From: Ruania halotolerans
GTDB lineage: Bacteria > Actinomycetota > Actinomycetes > Actinomycetales > Beutenbergiaceae
DNA: 64,000 nucleotides
NCBI RefSeq assembly: GCF_021049285.1
Contig: NZ_CP088017.1
Span: 620,001-684,000, forward strand
Reading direction: 5' to 3'
The notes below the pieces were generated by a model, which did not search any database, had not been told where the DNA came from, and saw nothing but the letters and a program-made list of their open reading frames with translations. The position numbers and the translations under genes are program-made. Shown here piece after piece: positions 14,976 through 23,245 of the stretch (its first letter is position 1; every line of letters starts with the position of its first letter).

Positions 14976-17186
14976 ATGCATCCCAACGAGGCCGGCGGCG
15001 CACCCGAGGTGGGTGGTGGTGTCCGGGGCGGGGCAGCTGCTCCGGACGTCGATGCTGTCTCGTTGAGCGAGCGGGTGCGTGCCGCGCGGGGTGCGGATCA
15101 GGTGTCGGCAGGGTGGTCGTTCGAGGCGTCGTGGTCGCAGGCGGCAGCGGTAGTGGCGGACGCCGGCGCGGATGCCGAGTTGCTCGAGCTTCTGGAGCAG
15201 GAGAGCGACGGCCCGACGACTCCGGATGAAGGGCTGCTGGTGGAGTTGGTCGCGGCCACGGATCGGATCCTCAACCATGCGTCAGCGCTGCAGGCCAGGT
15301 TCGTCGCGGACCTGATGGAGCGGCGGCGTGGCTCGGCGGGAGCGTCGCGCACCGCGGACGAGCTCGCTGCCCGGCTCGCCACGACGGGGTATTCGGCAGA
15401 GGTGCTGGTGGGGCGGGCGGAGGCTTTGGCGACTGCACCGGATGTGGCACACGCCCTGGATCGCGGTGTTCTGACACCCCGGAAGGCGGATCTGATCACT
15501 GACGCCACCGAAGGGCTGGAGCTGCCTCAGGCTCGTGCGGTGCAGGAGCACGCGGTGGCGTATGCGGAGCATCACACGGCGCCGCAGTTGCGGCGCGAGC
15601 TGGAGGCGGCGGTGCTGGCGGTGGACCCGGCCGGTGCGGAGCGCGAACACGAGAAGGCTTATGCGCGGCGACGGGTGATACGTGAGCCTGCTCGGCATGG
15701 GATGGAGTGGGTGAGCGCTCTCCTCAGTGCAGAGGCTGCTGCCAGTGCGTACACCGTGATCGATGGGTTGGCGGCGGATTGTGCGGCTGATGATGACCGG
15801 ACGATCGATCAGCGTCGGGCAGATGTACTCGCGCACGTGTTCAAGGAGATTCTGGCGACGGGGGCGACCGCGGGTGGTACGCGGTTACCCGATCGGCACG
15901 GTCGGCGCCCGATCGTGCGGGTGTCGGTGACTGAGGCAGTGCTCGCTGGGGATGACGAGAGCCCGGCGGTGTTGCATGGGTACGGCCCGATCTCGGCTGC
16001 GACTGCGCGGCGCCTGGCGGCAGCGTCGACGAGTGAGCTGGCCGGTGTCGGCGAGAGAGTTTCTGGCGCGCCAGGTGGTGGGGAGAGAGTTCCTGCCTCG
16101 CCGGGTGGTGGGGAGCGAGGTTCTGGCTCGCCAGGAAGCGGTGTATCTACCTCTGGGCTGCTGGGCAGGACTGTGCCCGGTGGTGCGTTGTCGACGGAGG
16201 AGCCGTTCGTCGTGGACGGACGCACTCGTGGCTACGGCAGCCACGCTCGACATACGGGCCACGGCGGACGTAGTGGCGGTTCGAGTGGCGAGGGGGCGCT
16301 GTTCGATCCGATGAATGAGGTGTTGCCAGCTCGCCGGCCTCCGGGTGTTCCCGATGGTACGGATGCGGAGGTGCTGATCGAGTGGGTGCATCGGCGCCAG
16401 GTGTGCCTGGGCCTGGGCCTGGGCACTGGACGCACTCGCGGCACTGGCGGCACTGATGGCACAGGTTCTGGCGGCGGCGGCGGCGGCGGCAGCGGCAGCG
16501 GTGGTGGTGGCAGTGGCAGCGGCAGCGGCGGCGGTGGTGGCAGTGGCAGCGGCAGCGGCGGCGGTGGTGGCAGTGGTGGTGGCGCAGGTGGCAGTGGTGG
16601 TGATCGCGGGGATCCATGCGCCGTGGTGGCTGATGAACTCGCCCTGGTGGCGTGTGACTCGTATGCGCCCTCGCGGCGGTTGCGGGATCTGATCACCGAG
16701 CGGGATCAGACCTGTCGGTTTCCTGGGTGCCTGGTGCCCGCGTGGCGCTGCCAGCTCGATCACATCGTCTCCTTCGACCCGGAATTGCCGGCGTGGGCGC
16801 AGACGGTGGAGACGAATCTGCACCTGCTGTGCCGCCGGCATCATCAGGTCAAGACCGAGCGCGTCTTCGAAGTGGAGCGGGACGCGCGGACCGGTGTCAC
16901 CACGTGGCGCACCCGTACCGGGCACGTCTATACCCGACTCCCCGAACGACTCGACCTGACCGCGTTCACCGCGCAGTTGCGCCGGAATGCTGCCACCGTG
17001 TGGACCGGGGAAATGGCCGACGATGTGCTGTGGCAGGACGAATTGCCCGAACCGGTGACGCCCCCGCGGCTGAGCCTGCTCAATGAACGCGACGTCCTCC
17101 TCGAACCCGAGGTCCTCCTCGAGCTCGACGTCCTCGACCGCGACATCCTCGAAGAGATTCGCAACCCGCCCGGGAAGGCTGCATAG
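14976..17186 (+). CDS. DUF222 / HNH endonuclease domain protein with repeat-rich linker
   Basis: A 736-residue protein of the actinobacterial DUF222-HNH family. The DUF222 helical region covers about residues 75-345 (LVELVAATDRILNHASALQA ... DQRRADVLAHVFKEIL). The HNH nuclease motif is near residues 578-625 (CRFPGCLVPAWRCQLDHIV, then NLHLLCRRHHQVKT), with the Cys pairs and the H-N-H residues present. Between them lies an expanded linker: a GERVSG/GERVPA repeat at about residues 358-390 and a Gly/Ser tract at about 489-545. The C-terminus is acidic and leucine-rich (LLEPEVLLELDVLD). Known: these proteins are common, often many per genome; nicking activity is shown for few and the role is unclear. 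Monocistronic; the start is ATG after a weak purine stretch. Confidence 0.85.
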   Translation: MHPNEAGGAPEVGGGVRGGAAAPDVDAVSLSERVRAARGADQVSAGWSFEASWSQAAAVVADAGADAELLELLEQESDGPTTPDEGLLVELVAATDRILNHASALQARFVADLMERRRGSAGASRTADELAARLATTGYSAEVLVGRAEALATAPDVAHALDRGVLTPRKADLITDATEGLELPQARAVQEHAVAYAEHHTAPQLRRELEAAVLAVDPAGAEREHEKAYARRRVIREPARHGMEWVSALLSAEAAASAYTVIDGLAADCAADDDRTIDQRRADVLAHVFKEILATGATAGGTRLPDRHGRRPIVRVSVTEAVLAGDDESPAVLHGYGPISAATARRLAAASTSELAGVGERVSGAPGGGERVPASPGGGERGSGSPGSGVSTSGLLGRTVPGGALSTEEPFVVDGRTRGYGSHARHTGHGGRSGGSSGEGALFDPMNEVLPARRPPGVPDGTDAEVLIEWVHRRQVCLGLGLGTGRTRGTGGTDGTGSGGGGGGGSGSGGGGSGSGSGGGGGSGSGSGGGGGSGGGAGGSGGDRGDPCAVVADELALVACDSYAPSRRLRDLITERDQTCRFPGCLVPAWRCQLDHIVSFDPELPAWAQTVETNLHLLCRRHHQVKTERVFEVERDARTGVTTWRTRTGHVYTRLPERLDLTAFTAQLRRNAATVWTGEMADDVLWQDELPEPVTPPRLSLLNERDVLLEPEVLLELDVLDRDILEEIRNPPGKAA
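16050..16136 (+). repeat. In-frame minisatellite encoding GER(V/G) repeats in the HNH gene
   Basis: Three imperfect units of about 30 bases encode GERVSGAPGG, GERVPASPGG and GERGSGSPGS. The frame is kept throughout. A related GERVSGV(A)Q motif can be read from the minisatellite downstream of the gene. Confidence 0.7.
16441..16610 (+). repeat. Gly/Ser trinucleotide-rich tract in the HNH gene
   Basis: GGC/GGT/AGC runs encode a flexible Gly-Ser linker (about residues 489-545) with an internal repeat of GSGSGGGGGSGSGSGGGG type. The length is likely to vary between strains by slippage. The opposite strand gives long Ala- or Pro-rich frames that are artefacts of this composition. Confidence 0.8.
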
Positions 17187-17294
17187 GCGGCGGGACCCTG
17201 ACGCCCACCGCGCGGGCGCTGATCGATCGGCCGGCGCCACTGGACGATCCCGGGTGATGCGGGAGGTAGGAGCAGGGTCCTTGACGAGAGATGG

Positions 17295-17461
17295 CTCAAA
17301 GGGAGTGGCAGGGGAGCGGGTCAGCGGAGTGGCTCAGGGGGGTGGCTCAGGGGAGCGGGTCAGCGGAGTGGCCCAGGGGGTGGCCCAGTGGAGTGGCTCA
17401 GGGGGGTGGCCCAGGGGGTGACTCAGGGGAGCGGGTCAGCGGAGTGGCCCAGCGGAGTAGC
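17295..17461. repeat. Minisatellite downstream of the HNH gene
   Basis: Repeated GGAGCGGGTCAGCGGAGTGG and GTGGCTCAGGGG modules with small variations fill this intergenic stretch up to the stop codon of the oxidase gene. The three forms GTGGCTCAGG, GTGGCCCAGG and GTGGCTCAGGGG alternate. One frame reads GERVSGVAQGGGSGERVSGV, echoing the repeat inside the HNH gene. No gene function is seen. Confidence 0.8.
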
Positions 17462-18115
17462 TCAGGGGAGGATGTCGATCCGACGCCACGCATCGTGCGT
17501 GGCGTCCTCCGCAGCCGCCCCGGTGTGGGTGGCAGCAGTGGGGCCGTCTGCCGTGAACCGTGTCTTCACCGGCGGGGTGTCGTCCGTGCCCGCCTGCCAG
17601 AAGTCCACCTGCCAGGGAGTGAGTTCGATGGTGGTCCACCCCGCCGGCCGGGGCAGGGGGTCCCGGGCTGCGGCGGCATCGAACCGCTCCCGGATAGCGT
17701 CGTTCGAGACTGCGAGATCCGGCGTTGGTGCTGACCCGGCCAGATCCTGATATGCCCAGGCAACGAGCTGCAGTTGCCGCGGCCGGGTGGGGTAGGCGGC
17801 CTCCGAGACCTCGGCGGGGAGCTCGCGTGCGGTGCCCGTCAGGATCACCTGGCGGCCGAGTGAGGGCCAGTGGAACACCGCAGCCACCCGCGGGTTCGCG
17901 GCGATGTCCTCGGACTTCGTCGTCGGGCTGGAGGTGTGGAACCGCAGCGCCATGCCGTCGATCTGGGTGACCAGCACTGTGCGGGCGTGCGGGGCGCCGT
18001 CGGCATCGGCGGTGGCCAAGGTCATCGTGCTGGGCAACGGCAGTCCGGCATCGTCTGCCTCGGCCACCCATCGGGCCAGGTTCGGCAGTGGCGGAGCGGC
18101 GAGAGTCTCAGGCAT
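17462..18115 (-). CDS. Pyridoxamine 5'-phosphate oxidase-like FMN protein
   Basis: A 217-residue protein of the PdxH-type flavin-binding split-barrel family. Seen: MTLATADADGAPHARTVLV (FMN-phosphate strand), LRFHTSSPTTKSEDIAANPRVAAVFHW, RQVILTGTARELP, and a C-terminal dimerisation segment ending in RRIDILP. Real PdxH ends in the substrate-binding RL.P motif, and the C-terminus here departs from it, with the TRF.......W..IDILP ending resembling PdxH-like paralogues. It could oxidise pyridoxine phosphate or another substrate. The start codon shares one base with the stop of the XRE-cupin regulator (TGATG), so the two form an operon and this enzyme probably belongs to that regulon. Confidence 0.75.
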   Translation of the reverse strand: MPETLAAPPLPNLARWVAEADDAGLPLPSTMTLATADADGAPHARTVLVTQIDGMALRFHTSSPTTKSEDIAANPRVAAVFHWPSLGRQVILTGTARELPAEVSEAAYPTRPRQLQLVAWAYQDLAGSAPTPDLAVSNDAIRERFDAAAARDPLPRPAGWTTIELTPWQVDFWQAGTDDTPPVKTRFTADGPTAATHTGAAAEDATHDAWRRIDILP

Positions 18116-18747
18116 CAGGATCCGATCGGTGGTTTCGGGTCGTCTGGGGTGTGAATCACCAGCACGATGCTGGGCTCGGCGCCGTGCCGGCGGAATCGGT
18201 GCTCGGTCTCCCCTGGGTAGCCGATCGAATCGCGTGGGCCGAGCGTGACCAGGCGGTGGGTGCCGTCGGCATCAACGATCTCCACATCGATCGAACCGCT
18301 GACCACATAGAGCAGTTCGTGCCGGGTGTGCCGAAAGAACTCCTCGAACGCGGGCGGAGCGCCGAGGAACTCGGTCACGCCGGTGCCGCCCTTCGTCTGC
18401 ATGAGCAGCCGTGCACCTCCGGTGGTCGCATCAACCTGCGGTGTGGCCGAGCTGCGCTGCAGGTCGTCCGTAGGCGGCTGTGCCGCCGCGAGCAGTTCCT
18501 GCTGTGTGGTCCCGAGCGCCTCGGCGATCTGGAACAGCGACCGCATCGACGGCCGAGCACGGCCGTGCTCAAGCTGGGAGAGGAACGGGTGCGACAGCCC
18601 GCTCGCGGCGCCCACTTGCACCAGCGTCATTCCGCGCTGCTTGCGGGCAGTTCGGATCGCCGCACCCAGCAGCACATCGGCGTCGGACTGCGGTTCGGTA
18701 CGGGATTTCCGTGGCGTTCGCTTGCGTGTGGAGGGGGTCGAGGTCAT
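18115..18747 (-). CDS. XRE-family transcriptional regulator with C-terminal cupin
   Basis: A 210-residue regulator. The N-terminal HTH lies at about residues 25-85 (LGAAIRTARKQRGMTLVQVGAASGLSHPFLSQLEHGRARPSM), and a cupin sensor domain at about 110-205 (EEFFRHTRHELLYVVSGSIDVEIVD ... LGPRDSIGYPGETEHRF). Known: such XRE-cupin proteins commonly repress catabolic genes and bind a small ligand in the cupin. It sits in the middle of the catabolic island, divergent from the hydrolase-transporter operon. An AATGTT-n9-AACATT palindrome in the shared promoter region (18807-18827) recurs before two other units of the island, so I infer it is their regulator and autoregulated. The ATG at 18747 is chosen; a GTG two codons earlier is possible. 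Confidence 0.88.
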   Translation of the reverse strand: MTSTPSTRKRTPRKSRTEPQSDADVLLGAAIRTARKQRGMTLVQVGAASGLSHPFLSQLEHGRARPSMRSLFQIAEALGTTQQELLAAAQPPTDDLQRSSATPQVDATTGGARLLMQTKGGTGVTEFLGAPPAFEEFFRHTRHELLYVVSGSIDVEIVDADGTHRLVTLGPRDSIGYPGETEHRFRRHGAEPSIVLVIHTPDDPKPPIGS

Positions 18748-18806
18748 GTTCACACACCCGGTTCTGATCGGTTACGTCGCCGAAACAGTGGCTGCTTACG
18801 TTGCTC

Positions 18807-18827
18807 AATGTTACCCACATCAACATT
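18807..18827. promoter_or_regulatory. Candidate XRE-cupin operator, site 2
   Basis: AATGTT-n9-AACATT (middle ACCCACATC), between the divergent regulator gene and the hydrolase-transporter operon, ending 14 bases before the ATG at 18842. It can control both directions. The left part of the region is AT-richer than the surroundings, as expected for a promoter. Confidence 0.6.
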
Positions 18828-18841
18828 CGCCGGGAGGTGAC

Positions 18842-19846
18842 ATGCAGGTGCACAGCCTGAACAGGCCCCGCACGCCCGGGGCGCAGGACGGCCCTGAACG
18901 CAGCCGTGCCACAGAGGAGTCCGGCGGGCCCGCTGGTAGGTGGGCTCCTGCCTCGCTCTGGTTCGACGTCCGCGATCTTGGGAACGGCATCTACCTGGTC
19001 GCCGAACCCGGCCACGTGAATAGCTACCTCGTGCTCGGCCGAAAGCGTGCCCTGCTGGTGGACTCCGGGATGGGGATCGCCCCGATCTCTGAGGTGATCG
19101 CCGCACTGACCTCGCTCCCGGTGCTGGTGCTCGCCACGCACTCCCACACCGATCACCGCGGCGGCCACGCCGACCTCGCGGCCGCCCACCGAACCGGACG
19201 GATCGAGGTGGCCGGGTTTGCTGCGCACCCTGCCTCGGTGTTCCCCGACGCCGACCCCACCTTCCTTACCCGGTACGCCCGGGTGATGCGCGAGGTGGTG
19301 GCCGAACATCACACCCTGCGCGAGCTCGACGATCAGTCCTTCTTTGCTCTCACCGACCTGCCACGGATGCGCGACCTCCCCGATCTCACGGGCTGGTCCG
19401 TGCCGGGCGTTCCGATCACCGAACGAGTCGCTGACGGGCAGCTGATCGACCTCGGTGGGCGCACCATTCAGGTGATGCACACCCCTGGTCACGCACCGGA
19501 CGCCGTCACCCTCTGGGAGCCTGCCACGGCCTCCCTGCTCACTGGTGACACCATCCTCAGTGCCGCGCACTGGTTGCAAGGTGACGACGCAGACCTGGCT
19601 GCGTTCGCCGACTCCACCGCGCGCCTGGCCGCACTCGGCGCCCGCCGGGCCCTGGTGGCACACAACTTGCGGGCCGAGTTGCCGGGCTCCCACGTTGCAC
19701 GCGTGGCCGAGGCGGCAGCTCTGGTGCGCGACGGCGGTACACGCCCACGGCCAGCCCGTGACCTTCTCGGTGGGCCGGCCTGGCGCCATGAGACCGACGG
19801 AATCGTGGTGCTCACCGCACCCGCTGCGCGTCGGGGTGAGCGATGA
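18842..19846 (+). CDS. Metallo-beta-lactamase-fold hydrolase
   Basis: A 334-residue MBL-fold hydrolase. The metal site is complete in outline: THSHTDHRGGH near residue 100 (HxHxDH), a later His in MHTPGHAPDAV, and Asp in LLTGDTI. The N-terminal 40 residues are a polar extension before the fold begins at WFDVRDLGNGIYLV. I chose the ATG at 18842 since it has a good ribosome binding site (GGGAGGTG) and an upstream extension would run through the divergent regulator. It is first gene of an operon and its stop overlaps the next start (ATGA). The likely role is hydrolysis of an intermediate such as a lactone, thioester or cyclic amide in this catabolic pathway; the substrate is unknown. Confidence 0.8.
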   Translation: MQVHSLNRPRTPGAQDGPERSRATEESGGPAGRWAPASLWFDVRDLGNGIYLVAEPGHVNSYLVLGRKRALLVDSGMGIAPISEVIAALTSLPVLVLATHSHTDHRGGHADLAAAHRTGRIEVAGFAAHPASVFPDADPTFLTRYARVMREVVAEHHTLRELDDQSFFALTDLPRMRDLPDLTGWSVPGVPITERVADGQLIDLGGRTIQVMHTPGHAPDAVTLWEPATASLLTGDTILSAAHWLQGDDADLAAFADSTARLAALGARRALVAHNLRAELPGSHVARVAEAAALVRDGGTRPRPARDLLGGPAWRHETDGIVVLTAPAARRGER

Positions 19847-21342
19847 ACGCCATGATGCCTGTGGGGTCACCGTCGGGTGGCACCGACCTCGCCGGCATGC
19901 GCGTGGCGACGGTGCGCGGTGTCCGGCTGCTTGACGGCACCTTCGCGGATCTCACTCTTGCGGGAGGGACGATCGTCGCCGCGGAGCCGGCCGGTCTGCT
20001 CGAGTCAGGACAGCGCGCCGGACCGGCGGCGGGTCCGGGTGCCGGCGCGGTCCTGGGGGCCCCAGACCTGCGCACCACTGATCTGCGCACCACTGATCTG
20101 GGCCCCACTGGCCGGGGTGCCACGAGTCTGGACCCGTCGAGCTTGGACGCGACGACACTGAACGCGACCGACCTGGACGAGACCGGCCGGAACGCGACCG
20201 ACCTCGACGCGACCGGCTGGCGCTACGTGCCCGCTGCCTCCGAACCCCACGCCCACCTCGACAAGGCCCTCACCGCACCGCGGATCCCTGCCGGCGCCGG
20301 GTATGACCTCGTCGGCGCGATCGAGGCATGGCGGGCCATCGTGCCGGCCATCGACGCAGGTGACATCACCACCCGGGCGAGGGCCGCCGTCGGGCGCTAC
20401 CTCGCTCAGGGCATCACGACAGTGCGCACGCACGTGGACGCCCCGCTCACCGGCGATCCGCTGCGCGGGGTGGACGCGATGGTGGCGCTGCGGGAGGAGC
20501 TGCGCGGCACCCTCACCTTGCAGGTGTGCCTGCTCGCCGGGTCGTTGACGCCGGACGCGGTGGTAGCCGAGGCCGTTGCGCGGGGCATCGACGTGATCGG
20601 CGGGTGCCCGCACCTGGCCGACGATCCGCGGCACGAGACCGCCCGGATGCTCGACCTCGCCGAGCACACCGGCCTCCCGGTGGATCTGCACACCGACGAA
20701 CAGGTGAGCCCGGATCCCGCGCACACGGCTGACATCATCGACCTCGCTCAACAGGTGATCGCCCGCGGGCTGATCCAGCGGGTCTCGGCGAGTCACTGTG
20801 TGCGGCTCGGGTCTTTGCCCCCGGACCGGCTCGCTCCGGTGCTCGAACTCGTGGCCCGTGCCCGGATCGGCATCATCACCCTCCCCATCACCAACCTGTA
20901 TCTGCAGGCCTGGGACGCCACCCACCTCCCGCCGCGCGGACTCACCGCAGTGCGGCAGATCCTTGATGCCGGGATCGATCTGGCCGCCGGAGCGGACAAC
21001 CTGCGCGACCCGTTCAACCCGGTGGGCCGGGCCGACCCGTTCGAGACCACGTCACTGCTCATCACCGCCGGGCACCTGCAGGCCGAGGAGGCACTCGCCG
21101 CCGTCACCACCTCCGCCCGCACCGTCCTCGGCCTCCCGCCTGTGGGCGCCGCACCCGGTGCGTCCGCCGACTTCATGCTCGTGCCCGATGCCGACCTCGG
21201 CGATGTGATCGCCGGCGGCACCACTGCCCGCGTGGTCGTCTCCGGCGGGCGGGTAGTCGCCGACACCCGAGTCCGGACTTCCCTGGATCACCCCGCACTG
21301 ATGACCGAGCCCCACCATCCCGCCGCCTTGATCGGAAGGTGA
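19843..21342 (+). CDS. Cytosine deaminase-like metal-dependent amidohydrolase with inserted pentapeptide-like repeats
   Basis: A 499-residue amidohydrolase-superfamily enzyme similar to cytosine/isoguanine deaminases and AtzC-type hydrolases. Metal ligands visible: HAHLDK near residue 136 (HxH), HTDE near residue 285, the later SASHC (His), and Asp in AAGADNLRDPFNP. The TIM-barrel is complete and the C-terminus rejoins the beta-sandwich (ADFMLVPDADL). The family is usually near 400-430 residues; the excess is a stretch of ten five-residue units (residues 75-124, pattern D-L-x-A/T-T) placed between the N-terminal sandwich and the first metal motif. Start overlaps the upstream stop as ATGA. Predicted to deaminate or hydrolyse a cyclic nitrogen compound brought in by the neighbouring ABC importer. 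Confidence 0.82.
   Translation: MNAMMPVGSPSGGTDLAGMRVATVRGVRLLDGTFADLTLAGGTIVAAEPAGLLESGQRAGPAAGPGAGAVLGAPDLRTTDLRTTDLGPTGRGATSLDPSSLDATTLNATDLDETGRNATDLDATGWRYVPAASEPHAHLDKALTAPRIPAGAGYDLVGAIEAWRAIVPAIDAGDITTRARAAVGRYLAQGITTVRTHVDAPLTGDPLRGVDAMVALREELRGTLTLQVCLLAGSLTPDAVVAEAVARGIDVIGGCPHLADDPRHETARMLDLAEHTGLPVDLHTDEQVSPDPAHTADIIDLAQQVIARGLIQRVSASHCVRLGSLPPDRLAPVLELVARARIGIITLPITNLYLQAWDATHLPPRGLTAVRQILDAGIDLAAGADNLRDPFNPVGRADPFETTSLLITAGHLQAEEALAAVTTSARTVLGLPPVGAAPGASADFMLVPDADLGDVIAGGTTARVVVSGGRVVADTRVRTSLDHPALMTEPHHPAALIGR
20065..20214 (+). repeat. In-frame 15-bp minisatellite encoding ten pentapeptides
   Basis: Ten units of 15 bases encode DLRTT, DLRTT, DLGPT, GRGAT, SLDPS, SLDAT, TLNAT, DLDET, GRNAT and DLDAT. 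The first two are nearly identical at DNA level, the later ones have diverged. Most units fit the [STAV][DN][LF]xx pentapeptide-repeat pattern, with Arg in place of Leu in two. Confidence 0.8.
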
Positions 21343-21344
21343 TC

Positions 21345-22109
21345 ATGACCGCTCCACCCATCGCCACCCCTGATTCGATGACCCGCACCCTCGTACTCGA
21401 CGGCGTCTCCAAGCAGTTCGATACCGGCACCGTCGCACTCACCGATGTGGACCTGCACCTACGTTCCGGGGACTTCGTCTCCGTGGTGGGGCCCTCCGGC
21501 TGCGGCAAGTCCACCCTGCTGCGGCTCGCCTCCGGTCTGGACCATGCCACCGCCGGAACCGTTGAAGTGAATGCGCACTCCACCAGCTACGTCTTCCAGG
21601 AGGCCACCCTGCTGGAGTGGCGCAGTGCCGCCAAGAACGTGGAGTTGGCCGGTGAGTTGCGCCGCCTCCCGCTCTCTGAACGCCGCACCCGCGCCCAGGA
21701 GGCGCTCGATCTGGTGGGACTGACCGGTTTCGAGAAGCAGTTCCCGCGCCAGCTCTCCGGCGGCATGCGGATGCGGGTTTCCATCGCCCGCGCCCTGGTC
21801 ACCGAACCGGACCTCGCACTGTTCGACGAACCGTTCGGCGCACTGGACGAGATCACCCGGCTGCGGATGCAGACCGAGTTGCAGCGCATCTTTCAGCTGA
21901 AGCAGTTCGCCGGCCTGTTCATCACCCACTCGGTCTCCGAAGCCGTGTACCTGTCCAACCGGGTGATCGTGATGAGCGGCAGCCCGGGGAAGGTGGTGGC
22001 CGATATCCCGATCCCGTGGGACTACCCCCGGCCCCCGGAGCTGCGGTACTCAGCCGAGTTCGCCGCGCTCACCGGTGAGGTCTCCGCCGCACTGGGAGAG
22101 CACTCATGA
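21345..22109 (+). CDS. ABC transporter ATP-binding protein (nitrate/taurine/SsuB type)
   Basis: A 254-residue ATPase of the SsuB/TauB/NrtD class. Motifs in order: Walker A GPSGCGKSTLLR near residue 46, Q-loop VFQEATLLEW, signature LSGGMRMRVSIARAL, Walker B LALFDEPFGALDE and the H-loop ITHSVSEA. It energises uptake together with the next two genes. The ATG at 21345 has a GGAAGG ribosome binding site; a GTG at 21339 overlapping the previous stop is possible. It is the third gene of the operon. Confidence 0.9.
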   Translation: MTAPPIATPDSMTRTLVLDGVSKQFDTGTVALTDVDLHLRSGDFVSVVGPSGCGKSTLLRLASGLDHATAGTVEVNAHSTSYVFQEATLLEWRSAAKNVELAGELRRLPLSERRTRAQEALDLVGLTGFEKQFPRQLSGGMRMRVSIARALVTEPDLALFDEPFGALDEITRLRMQTELQRIFQLKQFAGLFITHSVSEAVYLSNRVIVMSGSPGKVVADIPIPWDYPRPPELRYSAEFAALTGEVSAALGEHS

Positions 22110-23065
22110 CCACCACGCACAGGACCGCGCCCACCGACCGCACGGCACCCGATGAGCACACCCGCGCCGAGTTGGAGTCGATCATCGTGACCACCAGGCC
22201 CACCGAGACGGAGGTCGAAGCGCATTCCGCACTCGGCGTGGCGTCCGAAACCAGCCCGGCCGAGAACGGTCGCCGCCCATGGTGGCGCATTATCGGCGCC
22301 AAGGCCGCGCCCATCGTGCTGGCCCTGGTCGGGATCGCCGCCGTCTGGTATCTCGTCTCTTCGGTGATCCTCCCGGAGAGCCAGCGGTTCCTGCTCCCGC
22401 CACCGCACGAGGCGTTCGGCAACACTTTCAGCAACCCTGTGGTGATGGGCCCGATGCTCGAGGCCCTGGGTCGCAGCGTCAGCGTCGCGATGATCGGCCT
22501 GGTGATCGCCGTGGTGCTCGGGATCTGCTACGCCACGCTGATGTCGTCCACCGGGTGGGCCGAACGCATCCTCTACCCCTACGCCGTGATCCTGCAGACC
22601 ATCCCGATCCTGGCCCTGGTGCCGCTGATCGGCATCTGGTTCGGCTACGGCCTCGGCGCCCGGGTGATCGTGTGCGTGATCATCGCGCTCTTCCCGATGA
22701 TCTCCAACACCCTGTTCGGGCTGCAATCGGCCAGCCCCGCCAGCCATGACGTGTTCACCCTGAACAAGGCCACGGCGCTGCAGCGGCTCACGAAGCTGAA
22801 GTTTCCCGCGGCACTGCCCGCCATCTTCACCGGATTGCGCAATGCCGCCGGGCTGTCGGTGATCGGCGCACTCGTGGGCGACTACTTCTTCCAGCAGGGC
22901 CCGGCGGGGATCGGCGGCCTGCTGCGCACGTACACGCTGCGCATTCAGATGGAGGCTCTGTTCAGCGCCATCGCCCTCACCGCCCTGTTCGGGGTGGCCG
23001 TCTTCACCCTCTTCGCGGTACTCGATCGCGTGGTCATCGGCCGCTGGTACGGCCAGCGCCAGTAG
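22106..23065 (+). CDS. ABC transporter permease (SsuC/TauC type)
   Basis: A 319-residue inner-membrane permease with a long polar N-terminal tail (about 65 residues) before the first membrane segment (APIVLALVGIAAVWYLVSSV). About six membrane segments follow, including LGRSVSVAMIGLVIAVVLGICYATLM. The ATPase-contact loop is LQRLTKLKFPAALPAIFTGL. The permease is a homodimer in this importer class, so a single gene is enough. Start overlaps the ATPase stop as ATGA. The pairing with an NMT1/THI5-like binding protein points to small nitrogen or sulfur compounds or vitamin-like ligands. Confidence 0.9.
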   Translation: MTTTHRTAPTDRTAPDEHTRAELESIIVTTRPTETEVEAHSALGVASETSPAENGRRPWWRIIGAKAAPIVLALVGIAAVWYLVSSVILPESQRFLLPPPHEAFGNTFSNPVVMGPMLEALGRSVSVAMIGLVIAVVLGICYATLMSSTGWAERILYPYAVILQTIPILALVPLIGIWFGYGLGARVIVCVIIALFPMISNTLFGLQSASPASHDVFTLNKATALQRLTKLKFPAALPAIFTGLRNAAGLSVIGALVGDYFFQQGPAGIGGLLRTYTLRIQMEALFSAIALTALFGVAVFTLFAVLDRVVIGRWYGQRQ

Positions 23066-23100
23066 CCCCGCCCGACGGCGGCCCGTACGTCGTGGAGGTC

Positions 23101-23184
23101 CCTCACCCTGGCCCGCCTCACCCCGCGGCACCACACCCCGGTTTGCCTCACTCCGATTTGCCTCACCCTGATCTGCCCCACCCT
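23101..23184 (+). repeat. Intergenic 15-bp-type minisatellite before the solute-binding protein gene
   Basis: Units such as TTTGCCTCACTCCGA, TTTGCCTCACCCTGA and TCTGCCCCACCCT are repeated in the gap between permease and binding protein genes. A frame across it reads LPHSDLPHPDLPHP, which I take as non-coding. It leaves a 180-base gap in an otherwise tightly packed operon and may affect expression of the binding-protein gene. Confidence 0.7.
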
Positions 23185-23245
23185 CTGAGCACCGGTGCAC
23201 CATCCCCCTCTCCCTCCTACTCCCTTCCTGGAAAGCGAGACCCTC

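Noticed and set aside
15885-17240. A 451-codon minus-strand frame with long Ala/Thr and Pro runs
   Set aside because: It is the complement of the Gly/Ser-rich linker and HNH domain. The runs come from the triplet tract and not from protein selection.
17295-17461. Possible CRISPR array
   Set aside because: The units follow each other without unique spacers, vary in length and are very GC-rich; no cas genes are near. It is a minisatellite.
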